From: Coprococcus phoceensis
GTDB lineage: Bacteria > Bacillota > Clostridia > Lachnospirales > Lachnospiraceae
Assembly (NCBI RefSeq): GCF_900104635.1
Contig: NZ_FNWC01000007.1
Coordinates: 2,393,421 to 2,457,420, forward strand
Length of the DNA stretch: 64,000 nucleotides
Direction of reading: 5' to 3'
The notes under the pieces were generated by a model that saw only the letters and a program-made list of their open reading frames with translations, was not told where the DNA came from and made no database searches. The translations under genes and the position numbers were made by a program. Below are positions 44,145 to 51,880 of this stretch, one piece after another. How positions within the stretch are numbered: position 1 is the stretch's first letter; every line of letters starts with the position of its first letter.

Positions 44145-44765
44145 TCAAAGACCATGCACTTTCCGCCAACCGGCTGTAATAAACTCTGCCAGTGTATGCG
44201 TTGCCTGAATTGCTTCTTCTTTCGTGTAGTCATGCAGGACTGTTTCAAAGATACAGGAGTAATAAGCATGATTCAGCATATGCAGCTCTTTCAGTCCAAG
44301 CCGTTTATATTTAATTCCCTTTTCTTCAAGAACATCGTACATTTTCAACGTGTCCTGAACTTCTTTTTCTACCATCCAGTCAGTAAAGTCAACATATTTT
44401 GTTCCATCCGCACAATGCAGAAGAAGTTTGAACGAATCAAAGTGGCTGAAAATAAATTCAATAAACTCGACCATTGTTTCAACCGAAACATTCCACAAAT
44501 CAGTCATGTTGTCAACAGATATATAATCAAAGCATCGCTCTCCTGCAGCATCATACCTTTTACGAATCCCCTCGACAGCAGGCTCAACCAATGCCGAGAA
44601 CAATGCCGCCTTATCTTCAAAGTGCCGATAGTATGCTCCAGTCGTAATCCCCGCACCCTTGCAAAGCTCCCGAAGATTTGTGCGTTCATAGCCATTTTTA
44701 AGGAATAGCTGCTTTCCACTTTCTAAAATCTTCTCATGGGTAGTCTCATAAGTGCCAACTGCCAT
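44145..44765 (-). CDS. TetR-family regulator
   Basis: 206 residues, ATG 44765 with AAGGAGGTG. HTH at 5-55 (THEKILESGKQLFLKNGYER, LCKGAGITTGAYYRHFEDKA); the ligand domain follows (FIFSHFDSFKLLLHCADG). It starts immediately at the hydrolase stop and precedes the ABC operon on the same strand. The 11-mer GTGTGCTAACA lies before both its own start and the ABC operon. It likely senses the cargo molecule or a toxic precursor. Confidence 0.9.
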   Translation of the reverse strand: MAVGTYETTHEKILESGKQLFLKNGYERTNLRELCKGAGITTGAYYRHFEDKAALFSALVEPAVEGIRKRYDAAGERCFDYISVDNMTDLWNVSVETMVEFIEFIFSHFDSFKLLLHCADGTKYVDFTDWMVEKEVQDTLKMYDVLEEKGIKYKRLGLKELHMLNHAYYSCIFETVLHDYTKEEAIQATHTLAEFITAGWRKVHGL

Positions 44766-45575
44766 TTATTCACCTCCTTGATGCGCCTGTGTGCTAACAT
44801 AGTTATCATTATAATTATCCCCACTTTTTTTGTCAATAGTTTTTTCTATAAATTTGAAAATTAAATCTGCTATATTTCTCCAATCCGGATCAAGCATCAT
44901 ATCATGACATACACTATCTACAATCTTCAACTCCGCGGTGTGTATTTTAGCATTGTCTTTAACTGCCTGCAGAATTACACATTGGTCATTATATGATCCA
45001 ATTACCAGGGTTGGAATTTTTCTAACATATATAGAGAATTTTTTTTGACGTTTCATCATGGCATACTCAACCTTTTTTGACTCTTTATCTAATAATGACA
45101 TATAGTATTCTTTTTGTTCTGAATCTAACCTTTCTGAAAAAAGAATATACTCCAAATTATTTTTTCTCTGCTTTTTACTCATCTGTAGTAATTGTAAAAA
45201 ATTATTTCTTACTGGCATTGGTGTAATTAAAACAACTGACTGTATTGAAGAGTATATTTCTTCCAAGCACATCTGTGCGATTCTGCATCCCAATGAATGT
45301 GCTATCAAGATAATTTTTCCATCAATTATATCTATAGTCTTTATTAGATCTTCTACCATATCCTTGACTACTATCTGATCAACATTTTCTATTCTTTCAC
45401 TGTTACCGTGATTTCTAAAGCTCATAGCATAAACATTATATCCATGAGCATAAAAAAACGGTATGAAATGTTCTTCCCAACACCATGCTGCATGATATGC
45501 TCCATGCACAAATAAAATGGTATTCTTATTTAACAGACTTACTTTTTTTATAATTTCCAATTGCATAACAAGCAT
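44766..45575 (-). CDS. Alpha/beta hydrolase
   Basis: 269 residues from ATG 45575, which overlaps the stop of the methyltransferase remnant (TAATG); ATG 45566 is also possible. Motifs: FVHGAYHAAWCWEEH (oxyanion region), AHSLGCRIAQMC with the Ser nucleophile, and DSVCHDMMLDPDW with the catalytic His. The acid is probably Asp in IGSYNDQCV. In metallophore loci such enzymes act as editing thioesterases or open the chelate; a similar but truncated gene lies at 37015. It is intact and probably translated with the TetR gene. Confidence 0.8.
   Translation of the reverse strand: MLVMQLEIIKKVSLLNKNTILFVHGAYHAAWCWEEHFIPFFYAHGYNVYAMSFRNHGNSERIENVDQIVVKDMVEDLIKTIDIIDGKIILIAHSLGCRIAQMCLEEIYSSIQSVVLITPMPVRNNFLQLLQMSKKQRKNNLEYILFSERLDSEQKEYYMSLLDKESKKVEYAMMKRQKKFSIYVRKIPTLVIGSYNDQCVILQAVKDNAKIHTAELKIVDSVCHDMMLDPDWRNIADLIFKFIEKTIDKKSGDNYNDNYVSTQAHQGGE
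44789..44799 (+). promoter_or_regulatory. GTGTGCTAACA repeat, copy 2
   Basis: It lies 24 bases upstream of the TetR start, within the 3' end of the hydrolase gene, and matches the copy at 44085-44095. Confidence 0.45.
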
Positions 45576-45832
45576 TACTCCTTTGTACAATAAAAAAGTT
45601 TCTGTCCCAAAACCTCCAAATATTCACCATATCCTGGAAACTCTTCACTATTACAAAACCCATTTTCTTCAAGAATCTCCAGCCATTGTTTTCTATTCAG
45701 AAACATGGTATTTGTCGCTTTTCTCTGATCCTTTGGTTCTGTCATCATAAAAGACTGCGTTATGAGGATATCCGGAACATCCTCTACAGTTTCTATGATA
45801 AGTAAAATTCCACCTGGTTTCATTACACTATT
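45575..45832 (-). pseudogene. NRPS-type methyltransferase domain, C-terminal remnant
   Basis: About 82 residues starting inside the fold: MKPGGILLIIETVEDVP is the strand-4 KPGG motif of class I methyltransferases as found in NRPS/PKS, and FLNRKQWLEILEENGFCNSE the following helix. The SAM-binding half is lost. It is joined at about 45825-45832 to the start half of the aryl-acid ligase. A TAATG at the joint makes it look like a small gene, but no ribosome site is present. Confidence 0.7.
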
Positions 45833-46206
45833 TCGGCTACAACGTACGCTGTCGGCTTGGCCAGTGCTATGATCCCCTCTAATTCTGCTTCCCTGTGAGC
45901 CGGCAGCATCATGATCGGTACAGTCCTAATCTTCGCAAGGGCAAAGAGAACCGCGACAAAAGAGATTCTGTTCGGCATCTGCACAAGTACCTTATCATCT
46001 TTGCAGATACCTTTCTCCATAAAATACTGTCCTATGCAGATTGCTTTCTGATTCAGTTCCAAATAGGTAATTTTCTTTTCACTGTCTGTAACTGCAATCT
46101 CGTCTCCATATTGCACTGCTCATTTATCAAGCTACTTTCACAGGCTTAACTTCTCACAGCCTTCCAGATCTTCATATTGTTCCATATTCTTTTTATAGCC
46201 TGCCAT
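45823..46206 (-). pseudogene. Aryl-acid AMP ligase (DhbE/YbtE-like), N-terminal remnant with three stops
   Basis: From ATG 46206 (nine bases after GGAAGG in the PPTase end) the frame reads MAGYKKNMEQYEDLEGCEKL, then TGA, TAG and TGA within 10 codons, then AVQYGDEIAVTDSEKKITYL and VQMPNRISFVAVLFALAKIR, MMLPAHREAELEG. PAHR is typical of 2,3-dihydroxybenzoate/salicylate ligases. It breaks off near residue 125, before the ATP-binding loop. Multiple stops plus truncation mean no activity. The gene once activated the aryl cap of a siderophore. Confidence 0.8.
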
Positions 46207-46212
46207 TTTGTA

Positions 46213-46899
46213 TTACCTTCCTTTCCCCTGCACCGCTGCATATGCGGCATAATCTTTTATCAGAATCGGATATAATTTCCATCCAGATTTTATCTTTCCT
46301 TTTTCTATAATCTTGTTTTCCCTGACAGAAAAGAAGTCCATTCCCTTGTTCAAACCGATACCCAGCGCTTTGAGATGCGCCTCTCTTGCTGCCCAGTACT
46401 GATAGAACCGTTCAGGGCTTTCTGTTTCCTGAATTTCTGCCGCTTCTTCTTCCGTAAAGAAATTTTTGGCAATCTCCATATATTCTGAGATCTCTCCCAT
46501 TTCCTGCACATCAATTCCCACAGCCTGTCGGCTGGCAAATATTGCCAGCACCCATTCTCCGGAATGGGAAAGGTTAAATGTGATCTTCCTTTGTCCCGGC
46601 GGTGCCTTCCAGTACAATTTCCCGTATTTTCCCTGTCTTAAAACAATCTTATCCTCACCTGAATACTCTTTCAAAAACATTCTCACAGCAATCTTTCCTG
46701 CAAGATAACGCATTTTATCTTCATGAAAACGGTAATGTTTCGCCTTCTGGCATTCTTCCTTTTCTAAAATAGGTTTATACCTATTCCAAAAGGTTTCCAG
46801 TTCTCTCCACCGAAGTTTCCAGATGTGTACCTCTACTGTATGCAGTTCCAGCTTTCCCATATTCAAAAGTTCCCGGTTTCCGTATAATTCAATTTTCAT
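46213..46899 (-). CDS. Sfp-type 4'-phosphopantetheinyl transferase
   Basis: About 228 residues; ATG 46899 overlaps the thioesterase end (ATG 46860 is an alternative). Motifs: YGKLYWKAPPGQRKITFNLS, HSGEWVLAIFASRQAVGIDV with the metal-binding Asp, FFTEEEAAEI, and YWAAREAHLKALG, where the usual WxxKEA has Arg for Lys. It would charge carrier domains of the NRPS with phosphopantetheine. The NRPS itself is gone, but the enzyme looks intact and could serve other carriers. It sits between the type II thioesterase and the ligase remnant in one operon. Confidence 0.9.
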   Translation of the reverse strand: MKIELYGNRELLNMGKLELHTVEVHIWKLRWRELETFWNRYKPILEKEECQKAKHYRFHEDKMRYLAGKIAVRMFLKEYSGEDKIVLRQGKYGKLYWKAPPGQRKITFNLSHSGEWVLAIFASRQAVGIDVQEMGEISEYMEIAKNFFTEEEAAEIQETESPERFYQYWAAREAHLKALGIGLNKGMDFFSVRENKIIEKGKIKSGWKLYPILIKDYAAYAAVQGKGR

Positions 46900-47635
46900 C
46901 CGGAACACCCAGAAGGCATTTCTGTACTTCTGACAGAACAGCTTCTTCCTGTTCCCGAATGTAAAAGTGCCCGCCTTCGAACATATGGCAGTGGAACGCC
47001 CCTTCTGTATATTTCCCCCACTCTTTCATTGCTGCTTCATCTGCTTCCCGGTCATTCCGTCCTCCAAACGCCTCAATCGGACTGCGTAAAGTGATAAGAT
47101 CTTTATCATAATACGTTTCATCCATTGTAAAATCAGCTCGCAGCATAGGCAGAAAGAAATCCAAAAGTTCCTGGTTTTCCAGTATCTCCTTTGGCGTTCC
47201 TTCAAATCTGCCGAGTACCTTTTTAAATTCGTCATCTGGAAGATGATAGATTGGATTGGGTTCTGGAATACTTGGGATACGACTTCCTGATACCATGAAG
47301 CATCGGGCTGTCTTTCCTCTTTTTTCCATTCTTTTTTCTAACTCATAGGCAATCTTTCCGCCCATGCTATGTCCCCAGAATGCATACGGTCCTCTTATGT
47401 TTTCCCATATAGTTTCCTCCAATTCATCTAACATATCCGTCATATTATGATACGGCTTTTCCATAATCCTTTCTTCCCTGCCCGGTAGCTGGATCGGACA
47501 AACAGTTATGGTATCTTTCATTTTTTGAACCCAAGAATTGTATGCGGAAGCCCCGCCGCCAGCAAAAGGGAAACAAAATAATGTTATATTTTGGGAGTTA
47601 ATATTCTCACCGTTTTTCAAAAGCCTTTGATTCAT
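46889..47635 (-). CDS. Type II thioesterase (NRPS editing)
   Basis: 248 residues from ATG 47635, seven bases after GGAGGAGG; it overlaps the acetyltransferase stop by four bases. [20 protein letters not shown] is the N-terminal signature, [17 protein letters not shown] holds Ser of [16 protein letters not shown] the acid and [12 protein letters not shown] the catalytic His. Such GrsT/YbtT-type enzymes remove wrong groups from carrier domains. It is complete, although its assembly line is missing. It links the locus firmly to non-ribosomal peptide synthesis. Confidence 0.92.
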   Translation of the reverse strand: MNQRLLKNGENINSQNITLFCFPFAGGGASAYNSWVQKMKDTITVCPIQLPGREERIMEKPYHNMTDMLDELEETIWENIRGPYAFWGHSMGGKIAYELEKRMEKRGKTARCFMVSGSRIPSIPEPNPIYHLPDDEFKKVLGRFEGTPKEILENQELLDFFLPMLRADFTMDETYYDKDLITLRSPIEAFGGRNDREADEAAMKEWGKYTEGAFHCHMFEGGHFYIREQEEAVLSEVQKCLLGVPDEN

Positions 47636-48458
47636 GTTAATCCTCCTCCAGAAATCGGTTGTAATTTCATCTCCATAAAATCTGAAAATATCTTTGTTGA
47701 AGGTGATACAGATTGCGTTACCCATGCGTTTCCACCAATAATAGAATTTTTTCCAATCACTGTATTGCCTCCTAAGATTGTAGCTCCCGCATAAATTGTT
47801 ACATTATCTTCAACAGTAGGATGCCGTTTCAACCATTTCTGTTTATGACCTCCGCGAGTTGACAAAGCTCCCAAAGTCACACCCTGATATATTTTTACAT
47901 GATTCCCAATAACAGCAGTTTCTCCGATTACAACTCCTGTTCCATGATCAATGAAGAAGCTCTCTCCAATTTCTGCTCCTGGATGGATATCTATTCCTGT
48001 TATTGAATGTGCGTACTCTGTCATAATTCTTGGTAAAATAGGAACTTTCAATTTATACAGACAATTAGCTGTCCTTTGAATAAGTATTGCCAAAGGACCT
48101 GGATAAGCCGCTATGATTTCCTCATAACTCTTCGCAGCCGGATCACCTCATATGCCGCTTTCATATCTGATATTACCAACTGCTGCAGATAGGGCAGCAT
48201 TGCTCGAAATTTTCTCATCACTTCCTCTGTTCCCCTATCTTCATCTAAAAAATCCAAATGCTTTTTTAAAACCTCTTGAATCATCTGGATCGTATATCTT
48301 TCGTTCTTTTCCACATTTGACCAATATTCTATATAGAAAAATTTTCTTAACAAATAGACAAATTCCTGAGTCCATTTATTATCCAAAGATTTTTCTAAAA
48401 CTTCCTTAATTTGAAATATATCATTATCGTTTCCCAGTAGTTTTTTATTATCTATCAA
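47632..48458 (-). pseudogene. Serine O-acetyltransferase (EpsC/CysE type), frameshifted
   Basis: First part from TTG 48458 (AAAGGA seven bases upstream) ends [19 protein letters not shown] missing base near 48145-48148 explains this: adding one restores [20 protein letters not shown] and leads straight into [20 protein letters not shown]. The catalytic part is complete: [40 protein letters not shown] (left-handed beta helix) and [12 protein letters not shown]. It would supply O-acetylserine for cysteine, the thiazoline building block. The second part alone has no start signal, so activity is doubtful. Confidence 0.82.
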
Positions 48459-48470
48459 TCTTTCATCCTT

Positions 48471-49067
48471 TCATAAGTTAGTAATTCCTAACTTGTTTCC
48501 AAAAAAATTTTGGCTTTTGCCTAATATCAGTCCACTTGCTAAAATTATATGAGCCACTGCAATCCCTTTAGCAACTATCAAAATTCCGATATCACCAAAA
48601 CAGAAAGCCAATACACATTCTATAATTAACAATTTTCTTGCAGATTTCCCATAAACCTTTCTTTCTTTTTCATCCAATCTTTTGTGTCCAGTGTCTACTG
48701 GAGACAATAAAAATATAACAGCAATAGCAATGAGCCATACTATACAGAATGTAATCCCAAGCTCCGAATTAATTGCTAAATATTTTCCACAAATAAAAAT
48801 CAGGAAACCGGAAACACAAATGCAGCTTACAGATCTTTTCAAATGAATTCCGCCAACGTACTGTCTTAAAATAACAAATGGCAGTAAAAAGCTGAACATC
48901 TCTAACCAGTTTCCCGTTATGATACCCAATGCAATAATAATAGAATATATAAGGATTCTGCTTAACAGCAGTCGATAAGCATATTCATACAAACTGCGTT
49001 CTTCTTCTTTAAGAATCCCCCATCGGCTTTGTAAATTATACAGCCAGTCTATCACTTTCTTCTGCAT
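48471..49067 (-). CDS. agrB: AgrB-family autoinducer peptide protease
   Basis: 198 residues. The catalytic His and Cys are in PFVILRQYVGGIHLKRSVSC, the hallmark of AgrB. Membrane segments surround it (ILIYSIIIALGIITG, GITFCIVWLIAIAVIFLLS). It cuts the AgrD precursor at its C-terminus and forms the thiolactone. Its ATG shares bases with the agrD stop (TAATG). The last codons contain the GTTAG-N6-CTAAC dyad that also lies upstream of the acetyltransferase start. It appears fully intact. Confidence 0.92.
   Translation of the reverse strand: MQKKVIDWLYNLQSRWGILKEEERSLYEYAYRLLLSRILIYSIIIALGIITGNWLEMFSFLLPFVILRQYVGGIHLKRSVSCICVSGFLIFICGKYLAINSELGITFCIVWLIAIAVIFLLSPVDTGHKRLDEKERKVYGKSARKLLIIECVLAFCFGDIGILIVAKGIAVAHIILASGLILGKSQNFFGNKLGITNL
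48477..48492. promoter_or_regulatory. Operator GTTAG-N6-CTAAC, copy 2 (biosynthesis operon)
   Basis: GTTAGTAATTCCTAAC, extended by one more base pair on each side to AAGTTAG/CTAACTT, 19 bases upstream of the acetyltransferase start and inside the end of agrB. Same half-sites and spacing as copies at 44027 and 51375. Confidence 0.55.
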
Positions 49068-49222
49068 TAAAATTTCCTCAGTCTTTTAACCTCGTCCGGT
49101 TCTTCTTCTTGAAAATATAACCAATTGCAAGCAAGATTCGCTGAACGCATCGTCAGCCTGAGCGCCAAAGCATTGATTCCTTCTAATATTTTAGTTGTCA
49201 TTACATTTAATATTTTTTCCAT
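49067..49222 (-). CDS. agrD: AgrD cyclic-lactone autoinducer precursor
   Basis: 51 residues, ATG 49222 with AAAGGAGG nine bases before. The amphipathic N-terminal leader (MEKILNVMTTKILEGINAL), the core region SANLACNWLYF with a single Cys34, and the acidic tail QEEEPDEVKRLRKF fit AgrD exactly. The mature signal is probably a thiolactone from Cys34 to Tyr38 or Phe39, with a short N-terminal tail of unknown length. It lies between agrC and agrB on the same strand, overlapping agrB by a base. Confidence 0.88.
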   Translation of the reverse strand: MEKILNVMTTKILEGINALALRLTMRSANLACNWLYFQEEEPDEVKRLRKF

Positions 49223-49256
49223 ATCAATTTGCCTCCTTTTTTTCGTGATTCTACTA

Positions 49257-49314
49257 AAAAATCGCCCCTATTTCAATTATCCCGGCTAAAATGGTAATTT
49301 TTTGGGCGATTTTT
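49257..49314 (-). promoter_or_regulatory. Inverted repeat between agrC and agrD
   Basis: Arms AAAAATCGCCC (49257-49267) and GGGCGATTTTT (49304-49314) 36 bases apart. The U-rich end on the minus strand could make it an attenuator that sets agrD/agrB against agrCA, or the arms may be AgrA sites for an agrDB promoter. The 100-base gap contains no other feature. Confidence 0.45.
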
Positions 49315-49322
49315 GCATTCTT

Positions 49323-50633
49323 CTATTTAACTGTAAAAACAATCTTAACTGAAAACTCCTCCTCGCCAGCTTCTATCTTCATGACTCCTCCATATTTTTC
49401 AACCAATTTACCTACTGTATGTAATCCGATCCCATGATTTTCCGGATTTCTCTTTGTGCTTATATAATGTTCTCTTTCCTTTATCAGCGGAAGAATATAG
49501 CTATTATAAAACTCCATTACCAAAAGATGACCCTCATTCCCCATATACATATTACAAATCACATGTTGGTCTTTCTTTGTCTTTTCAGCAGCCTCGATTG
49601 CATTGTACAAAAGATTCCCCACAATAGAAATCAAATCCAGGTCTTCTATAAAATCTGTTCTAAGATTATTTCCAAGCTTGATTTTATACAATATGCCTTT
49701 TGATTCGGCGACAAATTTTCTTTCACATAAAATACTGTTTAGAACCGGATCAGCGCAGTAACTATAATTTTTCAGTTCCTCCATCCGGATCCCCAAATGT
49801 CTCACCATGCTATCCAGTTCAAGATTTTTCCCATTTTCTATCAAACTCGCCGCAGTACAAAGAAATTTATTCACATCATGCAGAAAAACCCTTTTATCTT
49901 CGTTTACCTTATTGATATATTTCTGATTGATATTTTCAGCTTTACTTTTCTGATAAAGCAATTCCATCTTTTTTACTTCTTCAGACTTCTCAATTAATTT
50001 ATCAAAGACTGCAAATATACAGATATTCGTCATTAACAACAATGCTGCCCCAATAGGAATCATGATACGATTCACGCCAGTAAAAGAAATCTGCGAATAA
50101 TATATACACATAAAAATGATAATTGTCGCCGCCGGCAGAGTTAACAGCACAGTAAACAATTTATTTTCAATCGTCTGGTAATTTTTCTTTCTCGTGATCT
50201 GGTTAAAACATTTTACTAATAAAAATGTAATTGTGCTCATCAACAAAAGTGACAGCAACTTTTCCAACTCTGAATGAAAGTTATTTTCTGTCCCGGTTAC
50301 TCCATAAGCCCCTGTAATTACAGCAAACAAAAACTCAGGTACTATAGCCAGCATATAATAGCAACAGGCCAAAATAATTTTCTTCCATACACTTCCTTGG
50401 AAAATGACAATAGAGGCAATAGTATAGCAGACAGGAACCATCATAATATTGACAAACGTAGACTCTATATGATTCACACCAAGAATAACCAATGCCGTTA
50501 CGCCATATATTAGAATCCTTTTCCAACAGGTTTTAATCCTATATGGGAACATATTCTTACCGAAATCATTCAGCATAAGCATTTGGAAACTGCCAATCAA
50601 AGCATCACTTAGCAAACTCATCAGATCAACCAT
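49323..50633 (-). CDS. agrC: AgrC-type sensor histidine kinase
   Basis: 436 residues. About six membrane helices in the first 210 residues form the peptide sensor (ILIYGVTALVILGVNHIEST, IFQGSVWKKIILACCYYML). Then comes the kinase: phosphoacceptor His in RVFLHDVNKFLCTAA, N box in VGNLLYNAIEAAEKT, G box in NHGIGLHTVGKLVEKYGG. It detects the cyclic peptide made by AgrD/AgrB and phosphorylates AgrA. Its start overlaps the end of agrA by eight bases. Typical length for AgrC; intact. Confidence 0.92.
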   Translation of the reverse strand: MVDLMSLLSDALIGSFQMLMLNDFGKNMFPYRIKTCWKRILIYGVTALVILGVNHIESTFVNIMMVPVCYTIASIVIFQGSVWKKIILACCYYMLAIVPEFLFAVITGAYGVTGTENNFHSELEKLLSLLLMSTITFLLVKCFNQITRKKNYQTIENKLFTVLLTLPAATIIIFMCIYYSQISFTGVNRIMIPIGAALLLMTNICIFAVFDKLIEKSEEVKKMELLYQKSKAENINQKYINKVNEDKRVFLHDVNKFLCTAASLIENGKNLELDSMVRHLGIRMEELKNYSYCADPVLNSILCERKFVAESKGILYKIKLGNNLRTDFIEDLDLISIVGNLLYNAIEAAEKTKKDQHVICNMYMGNEGHLLVMEFYNSYILPLIKEREHYISTKRNPENHGIGLHTVGKLVEKYGGVMKIEAGEEEFSVKIVFTVK

Positions 50634-51360
50634 TCCTTTCCCTCAGATATTCAAACAGTGCCTCGGTAAACTCTTCTTTCTTTGCTCTTGAAACATTCAG
50701 TTCTATTCCGCATTTCAACCGTAGTACGCCTTTTTCTAACCCTTCTACTTTTCCCAAATTAACAATGTAACTATAATGCGCCTGTGCAAATCCCTGATCT
50801 TTTAGCTGTTCATATAATTCTCCAAACGCTTCTCTGCACCGAACTGTCTCTTTTTCTTGCTCTTTCACAATGGTTATCTCACATCCTCTTTTGGCTCTGG
50901 AAACATATAAGATATTTTCCACATATATGCGTATTATCTTCCCCGCCGATGTCACCGTTACCGCATAGTCATTCAGAAAGCGTCTCTTTACCTCAGTCAT
51001 AATAGCTGCAATTTCCCGGCGTAAGCTGGTATCGTGTAAGTCCTTCATAATATACCGAAAGGGCTGCCCAAAATTAATACTGTCCACTGTCGGCTCAAAA
51101 TAACTGGAACAGAAGATTAAAACTGCATCTTTGTTATAATTTCTCAATTTTAATGCTGTTTGGTTTCCATCCAACCCCGGCATACGGATATCTATAAAGA
51201 CCAATTCGTGGAGAATATCCGTATGTTTCAAAAGTTCATTTCCTGATTCGTATTCATAAAATCTGATTTCATTTTCAGGCAAACTATTTTTATGCTCTAT
51301 AATCTCCCTGATCGTTTTTCTATATCTTTTATCATCATCACAAATCGCTATCTTATACAT
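50626..51360 (-). CDS. agrA: AgrA-type LytTR response regulator
   Basis: 244 residues, ATG 51360 with GGGAGG. The receiver has IAICDDDKRYRKTI, phospho-acceptor Asp in LVFIDIRMPGLDG, and FCSSY. The C-terminal LytTR DNA-binding domain includes KIIRIYVENILYVSRAKRGC and GFAQAHYSYIVNLGKVEGLE. It would activate promoters in response to the autoinducer. It is the first gene of the agr operon, and a GTTAG-N6-CTAAC dyad lies 15 bases before its start. Order agrA-agrC-agrD-agrB, followed at once by the biosynthesis genes. Confidence 0.92.
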   Translation of the reverse strand: MYKIAICDDDKRYRKTIREIIEHKNSLPENEIRFYEYESGNELLKHTDILHELVFIDIRMPGLDGNQTALKLRNYNKDAVLIFCSSYFEPTVDSINFGQPFRYIMKDLHDTSLRREIAAIMTEVKRRFLNDYAVTVTSAGKIIRIYVENILYVSRAKRGCEITIVKEQEKETVRCREAFGELYEQLKDQGFAQAHYSYIVNLGKVEGLEKGVLRLKCGIELNVSRAKKEEFTEALFEYLRERNG

Positions 51361-51374
51361 AATCCTCCCTAATT

Positions 51375-51390
51375 GTTAGTTGCAGCTAAC
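51375..51390. promoter_or_regulatory. Operator GTTAG-N6-CTAAC, copy 3 (agr operon)
   Basis: GTTAGTTGCAGCTAAC, 15 bases upstream of agrA. It matches copy 1 at 13 of 16 positions. Position between promoter and start is the same as in copies 1 and 2. Confidence 0.65.
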
Positions 51391-51446
51391 CTTATTTCAT
51401 AAAAAAACCATCCCGCAGAATTTTGCCATGAGATTATCTCTTACTT

Positions 51447-51686
51447 CTATAACTCCGGTTCCAACTCTGCAAAGATGGAATCTCCAAAAAATTCTGGTAT
51501 TGTGATTTCTAATCCATCACACAATTTCTTGATTGTAACTACGCCTACATTCTTACTCTGCCCATACAAAATATTCTTCAGCGTTGATGGCGGAACACCA
51601 GAACGTATCGCCGCCTCATTCACGGTAATATCCTTTTGCCTTATCAATTCTTCAAGACGATATATAACTGCTGTTTTCATATCCAT
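51447..51686 (-). CDS. Small XRE-family regulator
   Basis: 79 residues from ATG 51686 (AAGGTGG eight bases upstream; longer GTG form at 51698 is less likely). HTH: RLEELIRQKDITVNEAAIRS, SGVPPSTLKNILYGQSKNVG, TIKKLCDGLEITIPEFFGD. This YQGQ-type short XRE is common in Firmicutes chromosomes and elements. It lies between the agr operon and the conjugative element. It may be a chromosomal border gene or an agr modulator; nothing in the sequence decides this. The 190 bases to its right hold no gene. Confidence 0.85.
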   Translation of the reverse strand: MDMKTAVIYRLEELIRQKDITVNEAAIRSGVPPSTLKNILYGQSKNVGVVTIKKLCDGLEITIPEFFGDSIFAELEPEL

Positions 51687-51880
51687 GATTTCTACCACCT
51701 TTTCTCTATTCTATATAAATTGCCCGTAAAAGGTCGCCCATATATAGTCTTTTTGAACAAAGATACCTCTTTGTAAGCTTTGTATACTTTCGTGGTAGAT
51801 AATTCAGCATTTTTACCAAAACAAAAAAAAGCCGAAAGCCACATTGTTATCCGTGACCTCCGACTCCTTTCTATCTCATA

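Noticed and set aside
45575..46116. Two small adjacent genes linked by TAATG
   Set aside because: Each is a fragment of a large enzyme family and lacks its own ribosome site; the TAATG is a chance product of a deletion joint.
47632..48093. Independent short serine acetyltransferase gene
   Set aside because: It starts inside a conserved region with no ribosome site; the upstream part continues it after a one-base shift.
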